A stretch of DNA of 64,000 nt, from contig OZ037844.1 in the NCBI GenBank assembly GCA_964035575.1, forward strand, positions 1,266,501 through 1,330,500. Reading direction: 5' to 3'. Made by a program: the position numbers and the translations under genes. Origin of the DNA: Rhynchopus sp. YZ270_cl-10 (lineage: Eukaryota > Euglenozoa > Diplonemea > Diplonemida > Diplonemidae). Shown piece after piece: positions 10,384 through 20,077 of this stretch. A model generated the notes under the pieces. The model had not been told where the DNA came from. It saw nothing but the letters and a program-made list of their open reading frames with translations, and ran no database searches. Position 1 is the first letter of the stretch; each line of letters begins with the position of its first letter.

Positions 10384-10838
10384 TGGGGGTGATTTGCCGA
10401 CACTATACAAAACTCATCAACAAAAAAGGAAAAAAAAAATCCAAAAAAAAAAAAAAAAGGATCAAAAAATCTAAAACGAAAAAAGAAGAAAACGTCCCAC
10501 CGTATGATACTTCCGCGTGTGTCCAGCCCCGAGCTGGTTTTTGTGTGTCTCCTCCCCCTCACTACCCCCCTCTTCATTTTTATAAAGAAAACCAAATTGT
10601 GTGTGTTGACAGTTGTGGGGCGTTCCCAAGAGAGGAACATAGCCCCATATGTATGTGTATGTGTACGTGCGCCCCGTGATGGGGTATCTCTTTCATTAAT
10701 TTATGTAGTCTTTTTTCTTTCTCTCTTGCCTTGGCAAAAAAAAAAAGGGCTTCGGCCGACATTGAGTACAGACCTTTATACCATTTTAAAGTGATTGTCG
10801 ATACAAACAAAAAGGAGGGGGGGGGAAGCACATACTTC
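10384..10838. other. Spacer, homopolymer-rich, no gene
   Basis: A runs at 10430-10460 and 10740-10750 and pyrimidine-rich stretches. I see no gene or named element. Confidence 0.5.
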
Positions 10839-11013
10839 GTCCGCCCGAGTCTGCCAAAAAAAAAAAATCCCACTAAGGCCCGCCCGAGTTGAGACGGACT
10901 TTTGACTGAGTCCGCCATAGTCCGTATCAAGTCTGTCCGAGTTTTGGCGGATTTGAGACGGACTATGGAGGACTTTGAAAGTCCGTCTCAACTCAGGCGG
11001 ACTCAGGCGGACT
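10839..11013. mobile_element. Foldback/MITE-like element
   Basis: A left arm with gtccgcccgagt and gagttgagacggacttt faces a right arm with aaagtccgtctcaactc and aggcggactcaggcggac. Inside, a second nested palindrome (ccatagtccgt/acggactatgg) fills the centre. About 175 bp, no coding capacity. I could not fix a target-site duplication. Confidence 0.75.
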
Positions 11014-12148
11014 ACAAAGGATGGAATGGAAACACATTTTTTTTTTCAGTTTTCTGCACCATTTCAAAAGATTTCAAACAAAGCAATACCAGTAGGCTAA
11101 GCACGGAAAAACTTCGAAAAATTTTAAAAAGACGCGTGTGTGTGTGTGCAAATCAGGTGTGGGTAACTCCTGTAAGAATTATTGCCCTGTTTCGGTGTTG
11201 ATTATGTTCCTGCTTACAGCCTCCCTCGTGGTAACCTTGTGCATACCCGATGAAGTGCTCTCTGGGGGTTCGATACCCCGCGGAGAATCGGTGCCTACGT
11301 CCGCCGATGCACGGTGAGGCGTTTGCACCTTTCAACTTCTCTTTTTTTTAATGCAAATGTGTGCAGTTCCCTCCCACCCCTCCTCCACCCCCGCACCCTC
11401 CTGCTTGCGAAGCTTTGCTCGTTTTGGTCACCCCACCCCCCCTTTAAGTCCCCCCCTTATTCTCAATCTGTTGAAGGTGAGCACAGAGGCTTAGGTTCAT
11501 CTTACAAACTTTTATTTTCAACTTTTTCAACTTTTCTTTCTTTTTTTTTCTTGAAAAATACCCCCCTATTCTGTGATGGTCCATTATCAATAGCAACTTT
11601 TTCTTTTTTAAAGATACGTGCACGATACGTGCACATTCATATATCAAGTATTCTTCTTTTTTGCACTAGCATGTGTGATGTGTATACGTGTTGAATCCCC
11701 CCCTCCCCCATCCCCTCAGGGGTTTAGTCAAGAGAGCGAGAAAGGAAGCGAGCGAGAGAAACTATCATTGTGCAACAAGAGAAGTGCTTCGTTGGGGGGA
11801 AGGTATTGGAAGGGTTGGGGAAAAGGGAGCGAGATGGTCTTCAATCTCGTTTTTGTGTGTGTGTGTGTGTTTTTTTTTTTTTTGTTGGAATTTCTTTTTT
11901 TGTTCCTAAAAAAAGGAGGGGAAGTACATGTTACATCCTTTCATGCTTACTGTGTGTCAAAATAGTAGGTATGTGAATTTGTGTCTTGCTTAAAAAAATG
12001 AGGGTGTGGCTAAGAACTGCGAGGGGGGCTTTGGGTTCATCTTACTAGCGTTTTGCATTTTTTTTTTCTTCGAATAGCTACTGTAGCGAGGGTCTATGCT
12101 ACACAATTAGGGAAAGGTGTACTGGCTGTGCCCTACTTTTTTTATTTT
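11014..12148. other. Spacer without recognisable gene
   Basis: Contains two copies of the short dispersed motif built around ggcttaggttcatcttac (11474-11520 and 12006-12055), a (GT)n tract at 11855-11870 and many T runs. At 11266-11284 a sequence resembling a tRNA T-arm occurs, but no cloverleaf can be built around it. No supported gene. Confidence 0.5.
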
Positions 12149-12972
12149 AGGGTTAGTTGATTTTTTTTTTTTTGTTGCGTGCTCGGTGCTCCAAAAAAAA
12201 TCGTACGTACGTACGTCAAAAAAAAATAAATAGCAAAAAAAAAAGTAATGAAAAACCACCCGTATCTGAAACAGTTGTGCGTCAGGGGGTGAAAAAACAG
12301 TGTTTTGCGGCATGCGGCATTTCCGAACCAATCCCGGGCTGTGGTGGGGGATATATGGATATATACGGAAAAATGAACAAATTTTTAGTGACTTAAATTT
12401 TCACAAAAATGTGCACCCATACTCGTAAACAAGGGGTCATTTTCAGTCTGAAAACCCAACTTCAGATGAAATTGTGGTGTTTTTGACTGGGAACAGGTAG
12501 CGCCGCAGGCGCACGGTACCTAACTTGGGGTCTTTTTCCCCTTTTTCTCTGCTTTCTTTTGATTGCACGAGCCGATTGCTCTCCACGGTGGGGTCACATG
12601 TGTGTGCAAAAACACTATAAAGTACCCGAACTATGAAATACAAGTTCTCTGGTTTTAGTAAGGAAGCCCCAGTCTGTAAAAGAAAACGTACCGAGCAAAA
12701 TCACCAAAAACCTACGGTAGTGTGTAGGCGCGTAGCGCTACCCCTGGTTCCCATGCCCCGCCTTTTTTTTTACGAGTAAGTAACTGGTGGCGCAATAGAC
12801 ACCTTCTCAACCGTGCTCACCGTGGTGGTGCCACTTCCGAAAAAATACCCACAAGATTTGCAACAAAATGACCAACTATTTTTTTTTCCCCCCCTATTTT
12901 TTTTTTTTTCCTGAAATCAAAATATCGTACGTACGTAAGCACGCAACAAAAAATAAAATCAACTTACCCTTA
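12149..12972. mobile_element. Candidate ~0.82-kb element with inverted ends around repeat family A/B
   Basis: The left end (agggttagttga, T run, ttgttgcgtgct, then cgtacgtacg) is mirrored by the right end (cgtacgtacg, agcacgcaacaa, then tcaacttaccct). Between them lie 12305-12445 and 12488-12720, which match the repeat at 6105-6850 in reverse orientation, including gcgccgcaggcgcacggtac. No transposase is visible, so it would be a non-autonomous DNA element. Ends are approximate because the arms are interrupted by homopolymers. Confidence 0.55.
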
Positions 12973-14462
12973 CTTGCAAAATAACAAAAACAAACCAAAA
13001 GATTCTTTTTAAATTTACAAAAAAAAAGAGGAAACGAAGCTGGTGGATAAAACTCCATCTTTCGATTGAAAATTATATCTTAATCTTTCTTCGAATAGTC
13101 TGTTGTTTGAATGGTCTTAGTCTGAATGTCTTTTTTGGTAGCTCACCTTTTTTACAGCCGCATTCCCTCAGATGATTTTACAGTGGACTGGTCGGGGGGG
13201 GCTACTAGTGGAACTACTAATCGTAAGAGTAGTGCTGAACTAGTCGTAAAACACTGGTTATTTGGAGAATTTGGGTAGCACCCCTAGTAGCACCCCCCTG
13301 CCTAGTTCCCCGTCTGCTACCTTACCCCCAGTCAATAAAATTTGGCTTCCCTCACCCGAAGAGGATTCCCCCTAGGGCTAGTGCCCACTAGTAGCACGAC
13401 TAGTGGGTGCTGGTGTAACTACTGGTCGTATTACTAGTGGGATGTGGGAATACCATTTAGGATCACTAGTCGTATTTTACACTAGTGCAGTAGTGACAGA
13501 GGACCATATGAGGTAGTCCCCTGATGAGTTTGAAAATTTAGTATACGAAATGATTTCTGTACTGCGAACAAGGACGCAACGCTTTGAGTAAACGATTTTG
13601 TTTTTTGTTGTTTTGTTTCGTTCAAAACATATTTTCATTAAAAAAAAGTAGTTTTTTTTTGTTTTGTTTTCATTTTATTTTAGATTGTGCAGACTCATGC
13701 AGCTGCACTACCGCCCCCCTCTTCTTAGCATTATCTAAAATCAAAAAAAAAAGTTAGTATAGTGGAGCACACTCTAGGCATACTGTGCAGACGAACGAAA
13801 AAAATCGTCGATGTTCGTTGAGAAACAAAAAGTGTCACTTTCTTAAGTGCCATCCCACACGACGAACCATACCCCCAGACCCAAGACGAATATTGACCTA
13901 TGTCCAGGGTGACACTAATACAACCAAGTTTTCAAAAAAAAAAAAAAAGTGTCAGACCAGAGTTCCCCCAATTATCTCATCTCTGCCACACTCTTTCTAA
14001 GGATGAGGTGTGCTGTCGTGTAGGTAGTTTCTAGCCCCTTCTTTGGGGTGGCATTTTTTGAGAACAGAACCCTCTCTTTTTTTTAGCAAGGTAACTAAGC
14101 GCGGCTTAGGTTTATCTTATAAAGTTTTTTTTTCTTTTTGATGAATTGGAGACGATAGTAGTGGGGACGTTCTTGCTATACTCCAATGGAAAATTTTTTT
14201 TTTCTCGCTCCCTTCCCTGCAAAAAAAAATAGCAACTCTCATTGAAAACTGGCAACACCTTGTGTTGTCTATACCCACTTAAAGATTTTTGATGAGATGT
14301 TGAAGGATCCTGTGAAGAAAAAACATTGTGGCTACTATCCAGTGATAGTAGTCTATAATCAAGCAAAATTTTTCTTTGGCGAGATATCGATATAATCATC
14401 AAAAACAAACCAACGGATTATCAAAATAAAAAATAAAAAATTAAAAAATAAAAATGGATAGT
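12973..14462. other. AT-rich spacer, no gene
   Basis: Positions 13190-13500 are dense in actagt and actagtcgta words in both orientations and may be a decayed foldback. 13945-14010 is a partial member of the gaccagagtt repeat also found at 10.1 and 22.1 kb. 14088-14126 carries the ggcttaggtttatctta motif. 14310-14360 includes small gatagtag palindromes. Nothing is protein-like. Confidence 0.5.
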
Positions 14463-14582
14463 GAACACAGCGAGTCGCAATATTACGGGTGTTCTGTCTA
14501 ATTTAGGTGGGCCCAATATCCACACATAATTAAGTCACCCATAATAAAACACACCCGGGAATATTGCGACCCACTGTAGTGT
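14463..14582. mobile_element. MITE-like inverted repeat
   Basis: The left arm has gagtcgcaatattacgggtg and the right arm acccgggaatattgcgac followed by ccactgtagtg. The arms pair over about 35 bases with few mismatches, leaving a short centre (~120 bp in all). The outer end, read inward, is cactacagtgggtcgcaata. No target-site duplication could be fixed. Confidence 0.65.
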
Positions 14583-15259
14583 GGAGAACAGTTTCAAAAA
14601 AAAGTTTATATTTTTTTGTGTACCGAACCCATCTTCGGACAGGCGAGTGTCGAAACAACACATGAAAAAAAAAAGCACCCACAATTTCCACCCCCTTTCT
14701 CACTAAACAGCCATTTCTCCCTCCAATTTTTTTTTTTTTTTTTTTTTTTCATTTGTTTTACGGAACACGCCCCCTCATCCCAGAGCAACAAACCGTCACT
14801 ATCACACACACCCCCCCCATCCCTCACAAACATCAAACTAAAATGCTTTTTTTCGGCAAAAAAAACAAAAGCCAAAGCAATACAGAGATAACCAGCCAAT
14901 TTTTCAATATACAAACGATCTTTCGATCCCCCATCCCTCACCACAAACACACAGCATTCAACAGACCTAGGGGCCTCCTCTCGCTCCTCCTCCTCTCCCC
15001 CCCATCTCCCCCTTCCTCGCTCTTCCCCTATTAGACAATCCCCCCTTCTTTAGAAGTGTTTCCGTCAAGCCACTAGAGGGAGGGAGGGGGGGGACTTTAT
15101 ACGGTGTTCTTAGAACCCTTTCTCCCCCTTTCTCTGTGTCTCTTTTCTTATTCTTGTCATCCGGGGCTGGCATCGACAGGGTTGTGGAGGTGCCTGCTTC
15201 AATTTCTTTTTCTTCTTTTGATCTTTATTAAAATATTCTTTTTTTTAATTGCATAAACC
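14583..15259 (+). promoter_or_regulatory. Upstream region of the coiled-coil gene
   Basis: Strongly C/T-rich on the + strand between 14750 and 15250. Contains the first copy (14834-14888) of the ~55-bp sequence that also occurs in introns 1 and 2 of this gene (caaactaaaatgc at the left, gccaaagcaatacagaga at the right). That raises the possibility that an untranslated first intron ends here. No coding evidence. Confidence 0.45.
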
Positions 15260-18200
15260 ATGCCTGTCCCGCAGCCATCTCCCCTTAGGGGGAAGCTAGG
15301 CAGCCATCGCATTTCTGAGTCTGCTTCTGGTATTTCGAACGATCTGACGGAAACTCTCTCCTCCCCGAGTAGGTGGTACAAATCACAGCCACGGAGGCGG
15401 TTTGGGCTGCCTTCACAAGGCACTTCAGCACCTCCAGCAGGGGGTCCTGGACGGAGGGAGTCTGGACCGACCTTAACGTATCGCGATCTCTCCCCGACCC
15501 GTACCAGACATGGTCCTGCCACGGCGCTTGGTGTGTCGGGTCTGATCTCTTCCGATTCGCATTTAAATGGAGATTATGTGATTGAAGAGACTGGGCGTTT
15601 TGTGCAGATAGATGGTATCGGGGTGCTGTCGCATAAAGCTGGCAGATGGCGGCTCGGTGCAGGGCAAGAGCAGCACACCTGCAGCAGTAGTGGTCTGCTT
15701 GGTCAATGGCAGCACGACGCTCACGACCAGACCCGCCCCATTGCGTATCCCTTCATTGTCGCAACGCGGACCCGCGATATGGAGAAGGACAGCCGGCCGC
15801 ATGAACCCCACTTTGCGTCGCACCATCCTCCAGAGACAGACTTTGAACAAGAAGAGCGGAAACGCACCGAACGGCATATGGAAGAGGCGAGAGCACGGCT
15901 GGAACGGCAACTGGAGGAGAGCAGACGGGAGTTGGAGGGGGCACAAGGGAGTGTCGAGGAAGCGGTTGGGCGGGTTGCCGCAGGGGAACGGGAGAGGGAC
16001 GCATTAGCACGACAGCTTTTAGAAGCTGCGCAAGGTGAGGCGCGAGCTGCGATCCTTTTCGAAGAGGCTGAGGATCTGTCATCAGCGCTGTTCTGGCTGG
16101 GGGTGCCGCTACACCGCTTCACGGAAGCAGCATTGATGGCAGCACGGTCTGAACGTGCCGCGCATGAAGGTACTGCAGCAGAGCTGGCACAGCATCTGCA
16201 GACAAACCAAAGCCTCCTGGCGGAGCGTGCTGCGTGGGTGCAGCAGATAGACGCAGAGCGTGATGCGCAGCACAAAACTGCGCTAGGTGCAGAGCATCTT
16301 GCACGTGAGATGGAGACCTGGCGGAACGATGTCAAGGACACCCTTCAGGAGGAGGAGATGCAGACGCAGGCCAAGCTGCACGAAGCTAACCTTGCCAGAG
16401 ACGAGGCACGGCGGCACGCAGACCTCGCGGAAGGGCAAGTACAGCAGCTTGTCTCGCAGCTTGATGCATCACGACTAAGAGCGGACCAACTCGAGCAAGA
16501 GAGACAAGGCGTAATATCAGAGCTCCGCAGCCAGCTCCTTGAAATGCGCCAAGCTGCCGCAAGGGAGACGCAGGTGCGTGAAGAGCTGCTAAACGAGCTC
16601 ACCGAGTCACGACGAGAGGCGCAACAAGCAAACCAGCTGTTCCGGGAAAGTATGTTGCGTTTTTTTTTTAAAGGGTATTTTTATTGGTTGTTGGTTGTGG
16701 GTGTGTGTTTCCGACCCCCTAAATGGCTTCGAAGCTAACTTTCCCCCCTGGATGTCCGGATATCGGGTACACAAAAACCAACAGATACATACTTTTGTGG
16801 CAGTGGGGTGGGTGTAAGAGGGTGTTTGAATGCATAAACAACAAAACGCTACTTTCTTGAGTGGACGATCTGCATCGTATTCGTATAGATTATCGACAAT
16901 AATGTTCGACCTTTTCAGGATTTTCCTGGAAGTTGTCGACCTTTTTTCGATAATTTGTACGAATACGGTATATAATTTAAGTACAAAAGCATTCAGGCGA
17001 CACTGTTGTACATAACCTACCCTCGGGTGGGCGAGTTGGTGATGCCACAAAAATACACATTGACATCGAAACCACCCCCCCACAGATATATCCTCTCGCC
17101 TAGACCTGCTAGTCGTCACAGCGAAGCTACCACTCACCGACAAAGACCTCACCCCTGTATGTCACCCCACAAACCCCATCACCAGAAGACACTTTCCCCC
17201 AGCCAATTGCCCCTAACCCATGAGGACCAAAGCTCTTTGCTGTGTTTTTGCATCACCCCCCTATATTATGATACCAAACTAAAAATGCTTTCGACAAAAA
17301 AAACAAAAGCCAAATCAATACAGAGAGAACCAACCATTTTTTTTTTGGGGTTTTTTTTTAAAACCACTTTTCCCCTTATTTATTGTGACCACAGATTCAA
17401 CACAATACGGCTCTATTATTTTCTCCCCCAAACTAACGTATTGACACAATAAGGGTAATTGACGTTCCACATTCCACAAAAAAAAACAATCCTATTTTGT
17501 TCAGGATGCGGCAGTGCTAGCTTCGCGACTGGATGCCATCACGACAAGTCTTGCACAGCGCATGCATGAGATGGAGGAAGACTTGGCGAACAGCTCTATC
17601 TGCGTCAAGCAGCTTGCCGCGCGTGTCAGCGAGCTTGAGGAGCACAACAACGATCTTCAGACGAACCTCGACGTCACAATACGCGAGCGCAACGTCCTCT
17701 CAACCGAGAACGAAGAGCAGAGAAACCGCCTCCAGGTATAGTCTTGGCATATAATGTCTTCTTTTTCTTTTTTCTTTTTTTGGACGAAATAAAAAGGTTG
17801 TGCAAAAAGACTTCATCACCAACTTATTCAGGCTTTAGAAGGATTAAAAACTATAGTGGTCTAGGATACGGATACTCAGCAAAGTTTAAAACAATCTTTC
17901 TTATCGTTTGCATACCAAACTAAAATGCTTTTTTATTCCCCTGGGAAATAAAGTATACGAAGGATTTGGCACTTTTAGCGGGATTTTATTTAATGATAAT
18001 TTCACGCTAAATTTTGGTACATGTAGGTAGTAGGGCTGGAGGGACCGTCCAGCCTTTTTTAGCCTCCCGCCAGCCTCCTCAATCCCGCCAGCCCTCAGCG
18101 GGCCTATCTAGGGGTCCGCGGGACCCGGTAGCGCTGGCGGGAGGGTAATGAGAGCTTTTTTTTTTTTTTTTTCACGCTCTTTTTTTTTTTTTTTCCCTGA

Positions 18201-18476
18201 GAGCTTCCTGTGAGGACACATACTCGTTAGTTATTGCACAATAAATAAGTCACGCTAAAAGTGCCAAATCCTTTCGTATACTTTATTTCCCGTGAAATAA
18301 AATTACGTATTCACCTCCTTTTAGCGGATTATTTTGCGATACTTCACTTATTTTTTTCCCAGGCTCGTGCACTCAATTTGCCTCGCTTCGCTCGGCAAAT
18401 TAAGTAGCCCTCGCCTGGGAAAAAAATGCGTGAAGTTATCGCAAAATAAAACCCCGCTAAAAGGAGGTGAATAAAT

Positions 18477-18519
<43 letters not shown>

Positions 18520-19270
18520 TCCAGTCAGTGTGGTTTTACTTTTTTTTTGAAAATTTCAGCAAAAAAAAGAGCCAAAGCAATACAGAGACGTAGTACTCAT
18601 TTTTGTCAAACCGATTTTTTCTCCATCAAACGCCCCTCTCCCCTTCTTGCAGCTATTGGAGTCCGAAGCAACTGCCCTGCGGCATGGAAAGGAAGCAGCA
18701 GAGGCGAAGAGTGCTCGTCTTGAGCAGGACAATGTCCAGCTTGTGGAGGAGCTGCGTGTGGCGCGTGTGGAGGAAGGGGTGGTGCGGAGGTTGGCTGAAC
18801 AGGTGAGGGTGATAGAGGCAGATATGCGAGCACAGGCGGCAGAGCAGGTGCAGGCGGAGCGTGAGGAGCACAGCCTAGAGAAGGCACGTCTCATGACACG
18901 GCTGCATGATGCTGAGGCACAACTGGCGGTGTACGCACAGCAGCAACAGCAGCAGCAGCAGCCCCAGGCCGAGGCACAGAGCAAGCAGCTCTCTCCGCCA
19001 CGCGAGACACACAGAGCGCGGATGCATGCAGCAGGCCCGGGTGTGTCCGTCCAGCCTGCACAGACGGTACAGCCTGCACCGAGTATCTGGGCGACAGCAC
19101 CAGCGGCAGTCGGGTCGTACGGCAGCCGGTCAGTATCCCCTAGTCTGGCGAGGGTGCAGTACCAGGGTGGTGGTGGTGGTGTTCGTGGTGGTCTGGCCCC
19201 GTCTCACTCAGCAAGCCATGTCCCAGAGACCCGTCATAGCATGCAGGATTGGCTGACCTCGTTGCGATAA
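15260..19270 (+). CDS. Three-exon coiled-coil protein (join 15260-16649, 17515-17735, 18653-19270)
   Basis: The spliced frame is 2229 nt, 742 aa plus stop. Exon 1 encodes a Ser/Pro/Arg-rich, probably disordered head (residues 1-95) and then from about residue 190 a long Glu/Arg/Ala/Gln-rich heptad region (LERQLEESRRELEGAQGSVE and similar). Exon 2 continues the coil (LAARVSELEEHNNDLQTNLD). Exon 3 finishes it, then gives a Gln run (residues ~635-645) and a Gly/Ser/Pro-rich tail ending DWLTSLR. Donors are GTATGT (16650) and GTATAG (17736). Exon 3 is preceded by a clear C/T tract and GCAG at 18652. For exon 2 the first acceptor after the T-rich tract (TTCAG, 17504) breaks the frame. The next CAG at 17514 keeps it, and TAG at 17520 would too. 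Phases match across all junctions. General role: cytoskeletal, centrosomal or scaffold-type coiled coil. No specific family is recognised. Confidence 0.8.
16650..17514 (+). other. Intron 1 of the coiled-coil gene
   Basis: 865 bp, GTATGT donor, pyrimidine tract and CAG. It holds a 92-bp hairpin at 16876-16967 (cgtattcgta ... tacgaatacg, arms ~22 bp) and the second copy of the recurring ~55-bp sequence (17275-17328). The end is uncertain by six or ten bases because three AGs lie close together at 17504, 17514 and 17520. Confidence 0.75.
17943..18291. mobile_element. Foldback element 1 inside intron 2
   Basis: gggaaataaagtatacga at 17943 and tcgtatactttatttccc ending at 18291 are exact complements, and pairing continues inward through aggatttggcacttttagcg with a single-base gap, about 40 bp per arm. 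The centre is GC-rich (cccgccagcc/ggctggcgg words) plus two T runs. No coding capacity. Confidence 0.85.
18309..18472. mobile_element. Foldback element 2 inside intron 2
   Basis: attcacctccttttagcgg at the left pairs with ccgctaaaaggaggtgaat at the right. The stem continues inward through ttttgcgata, cttcac and tttttcccagg with small bulges. The loop itself holds another hairpin (aatttgcc ... ggcaaatt). Its terminal ttttagcgg word resembles the inner arm of foldback 1, so the two may be related. Confidence 0.85.
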
Positions 19271-20006
19271 GGCCACGAAGAAGAAAAGTAAGCAATAAAA
19301 GGTACCTCAGCCAGACGCAAGCGATCTCTGCAGCGCGGGGTATCTTTGATAGGTTATCCCCTTATGCTACGATGGCGCCATGCGTGTACTTCAAATCAGT
19401 TACGGGTACTTCCTGCACGAAACACTGCCCCCCCGGTGCTGTACTGCATGCTGGATAACCCGAGGTGCGGGCAACCCGCAGCTTCCTCATTGTAAGGTGA
19501 ACAAAACACTGTCACATTCTCATAAGCTGTTCCCTTTTCCCCTATTTTCCCCCCTTTTTTGTTGCGGTACATAGTGAGTGGCGTGTAACTTTTCGAGCCT
19601 CTTTTTTTTTTTTAAATACAGTGGCAGGTCACCTTCATTGGTGCACACCCTGAGGATGCACTCCACTGTACAAGCTTTTGAAGTAGTTTGTTGTCTCATT
19701 TGCCCACATTCCCCCCCACCCGAACCTGTATTAGCACATTAGAATATTCTGTTAGAAAAACAAAGCTGGAGGGGGGGCATTGCTGCGTCATTTGCACATT
19801 TTGTCTCTGTTTGAGGGCAGGTAACACAGCAGGTGGTCTCTCGCCTCGTGCAGGCGGAAGCGCGTGTTCTTGTGGTCAGGTGTCTGCATGGTGTAGACTG
19901 GCCCTTCTTCTGCGGTGCTAGTGGTATGCTTGCAAGGCGTCACTCTGGAGCTGCGCTTGAACTCCGTTGCAGTTATGTAGGCGTCTTGTGGGGTGTGGTG
20001 ATAGTG
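19271..20006. other. Spacer between coiled-coil and ankyrin genes
   Basis: I see no gene, element or clear terminator. A T run at 19603-19614 and a C-rich tract near 19710 are the only notable features. Confidence 0.5.
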
Positions 20007-20077
20007 GTGTCCTTCCCCACCACACAACCCCCGTAAAAAGGAAAATCACAACACACATTAACGAGAAGTTCAAAACC
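20007..20077 (+). promoter_or_regulatory. Conserved leader of ankyrin gene 1
   Basis: Matches 22170-22241 (gene 2) and 1165-1230 (broken fragment): ttccccacc, cacaacccccg, then acacacattaacgagaag and ttcaaaacc before the ATG. Such conservation between unlinked copies marks it as leader or core promoter that was duplicated with the gene. Confidence 0.6.

Larger units (their letters stand above)
17736..18652 (+). other. Intron 2 of the coiled-coil gene
   Basis: 917 bp, GTATAG donor and GCAG acceptor behind a strong C/T tract. Two foldback elements and a ~38-base T run (18479-18518) occupy most of it. These insertions separate the two halves (17916-17934 and about 18541-18588) of the third copy of the recurring ~55-bp sequence. 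Confidence 0.8.

Noticed and set aside
11266-11284. tRNA-like T-arm (gggggttcgataccccg)
   Set aside because: No acceptor stem, D-arm or anticodon arm can be built from the flanking sequence on either strand.
17505-17514. Exon 2 of the coiled-coil gene starting right after TTCAG at 17504
   Set aside because: It gives the wrong phase after the GTATGT donor and an early stop; CAG at 17514 keeps the frame.
19967-20077. Upstream extension of ankyrin gene 1 (start at 19967)
   Set aside because: The extra codons translate the conserved non-coding leader; all paralogs start at MSK.
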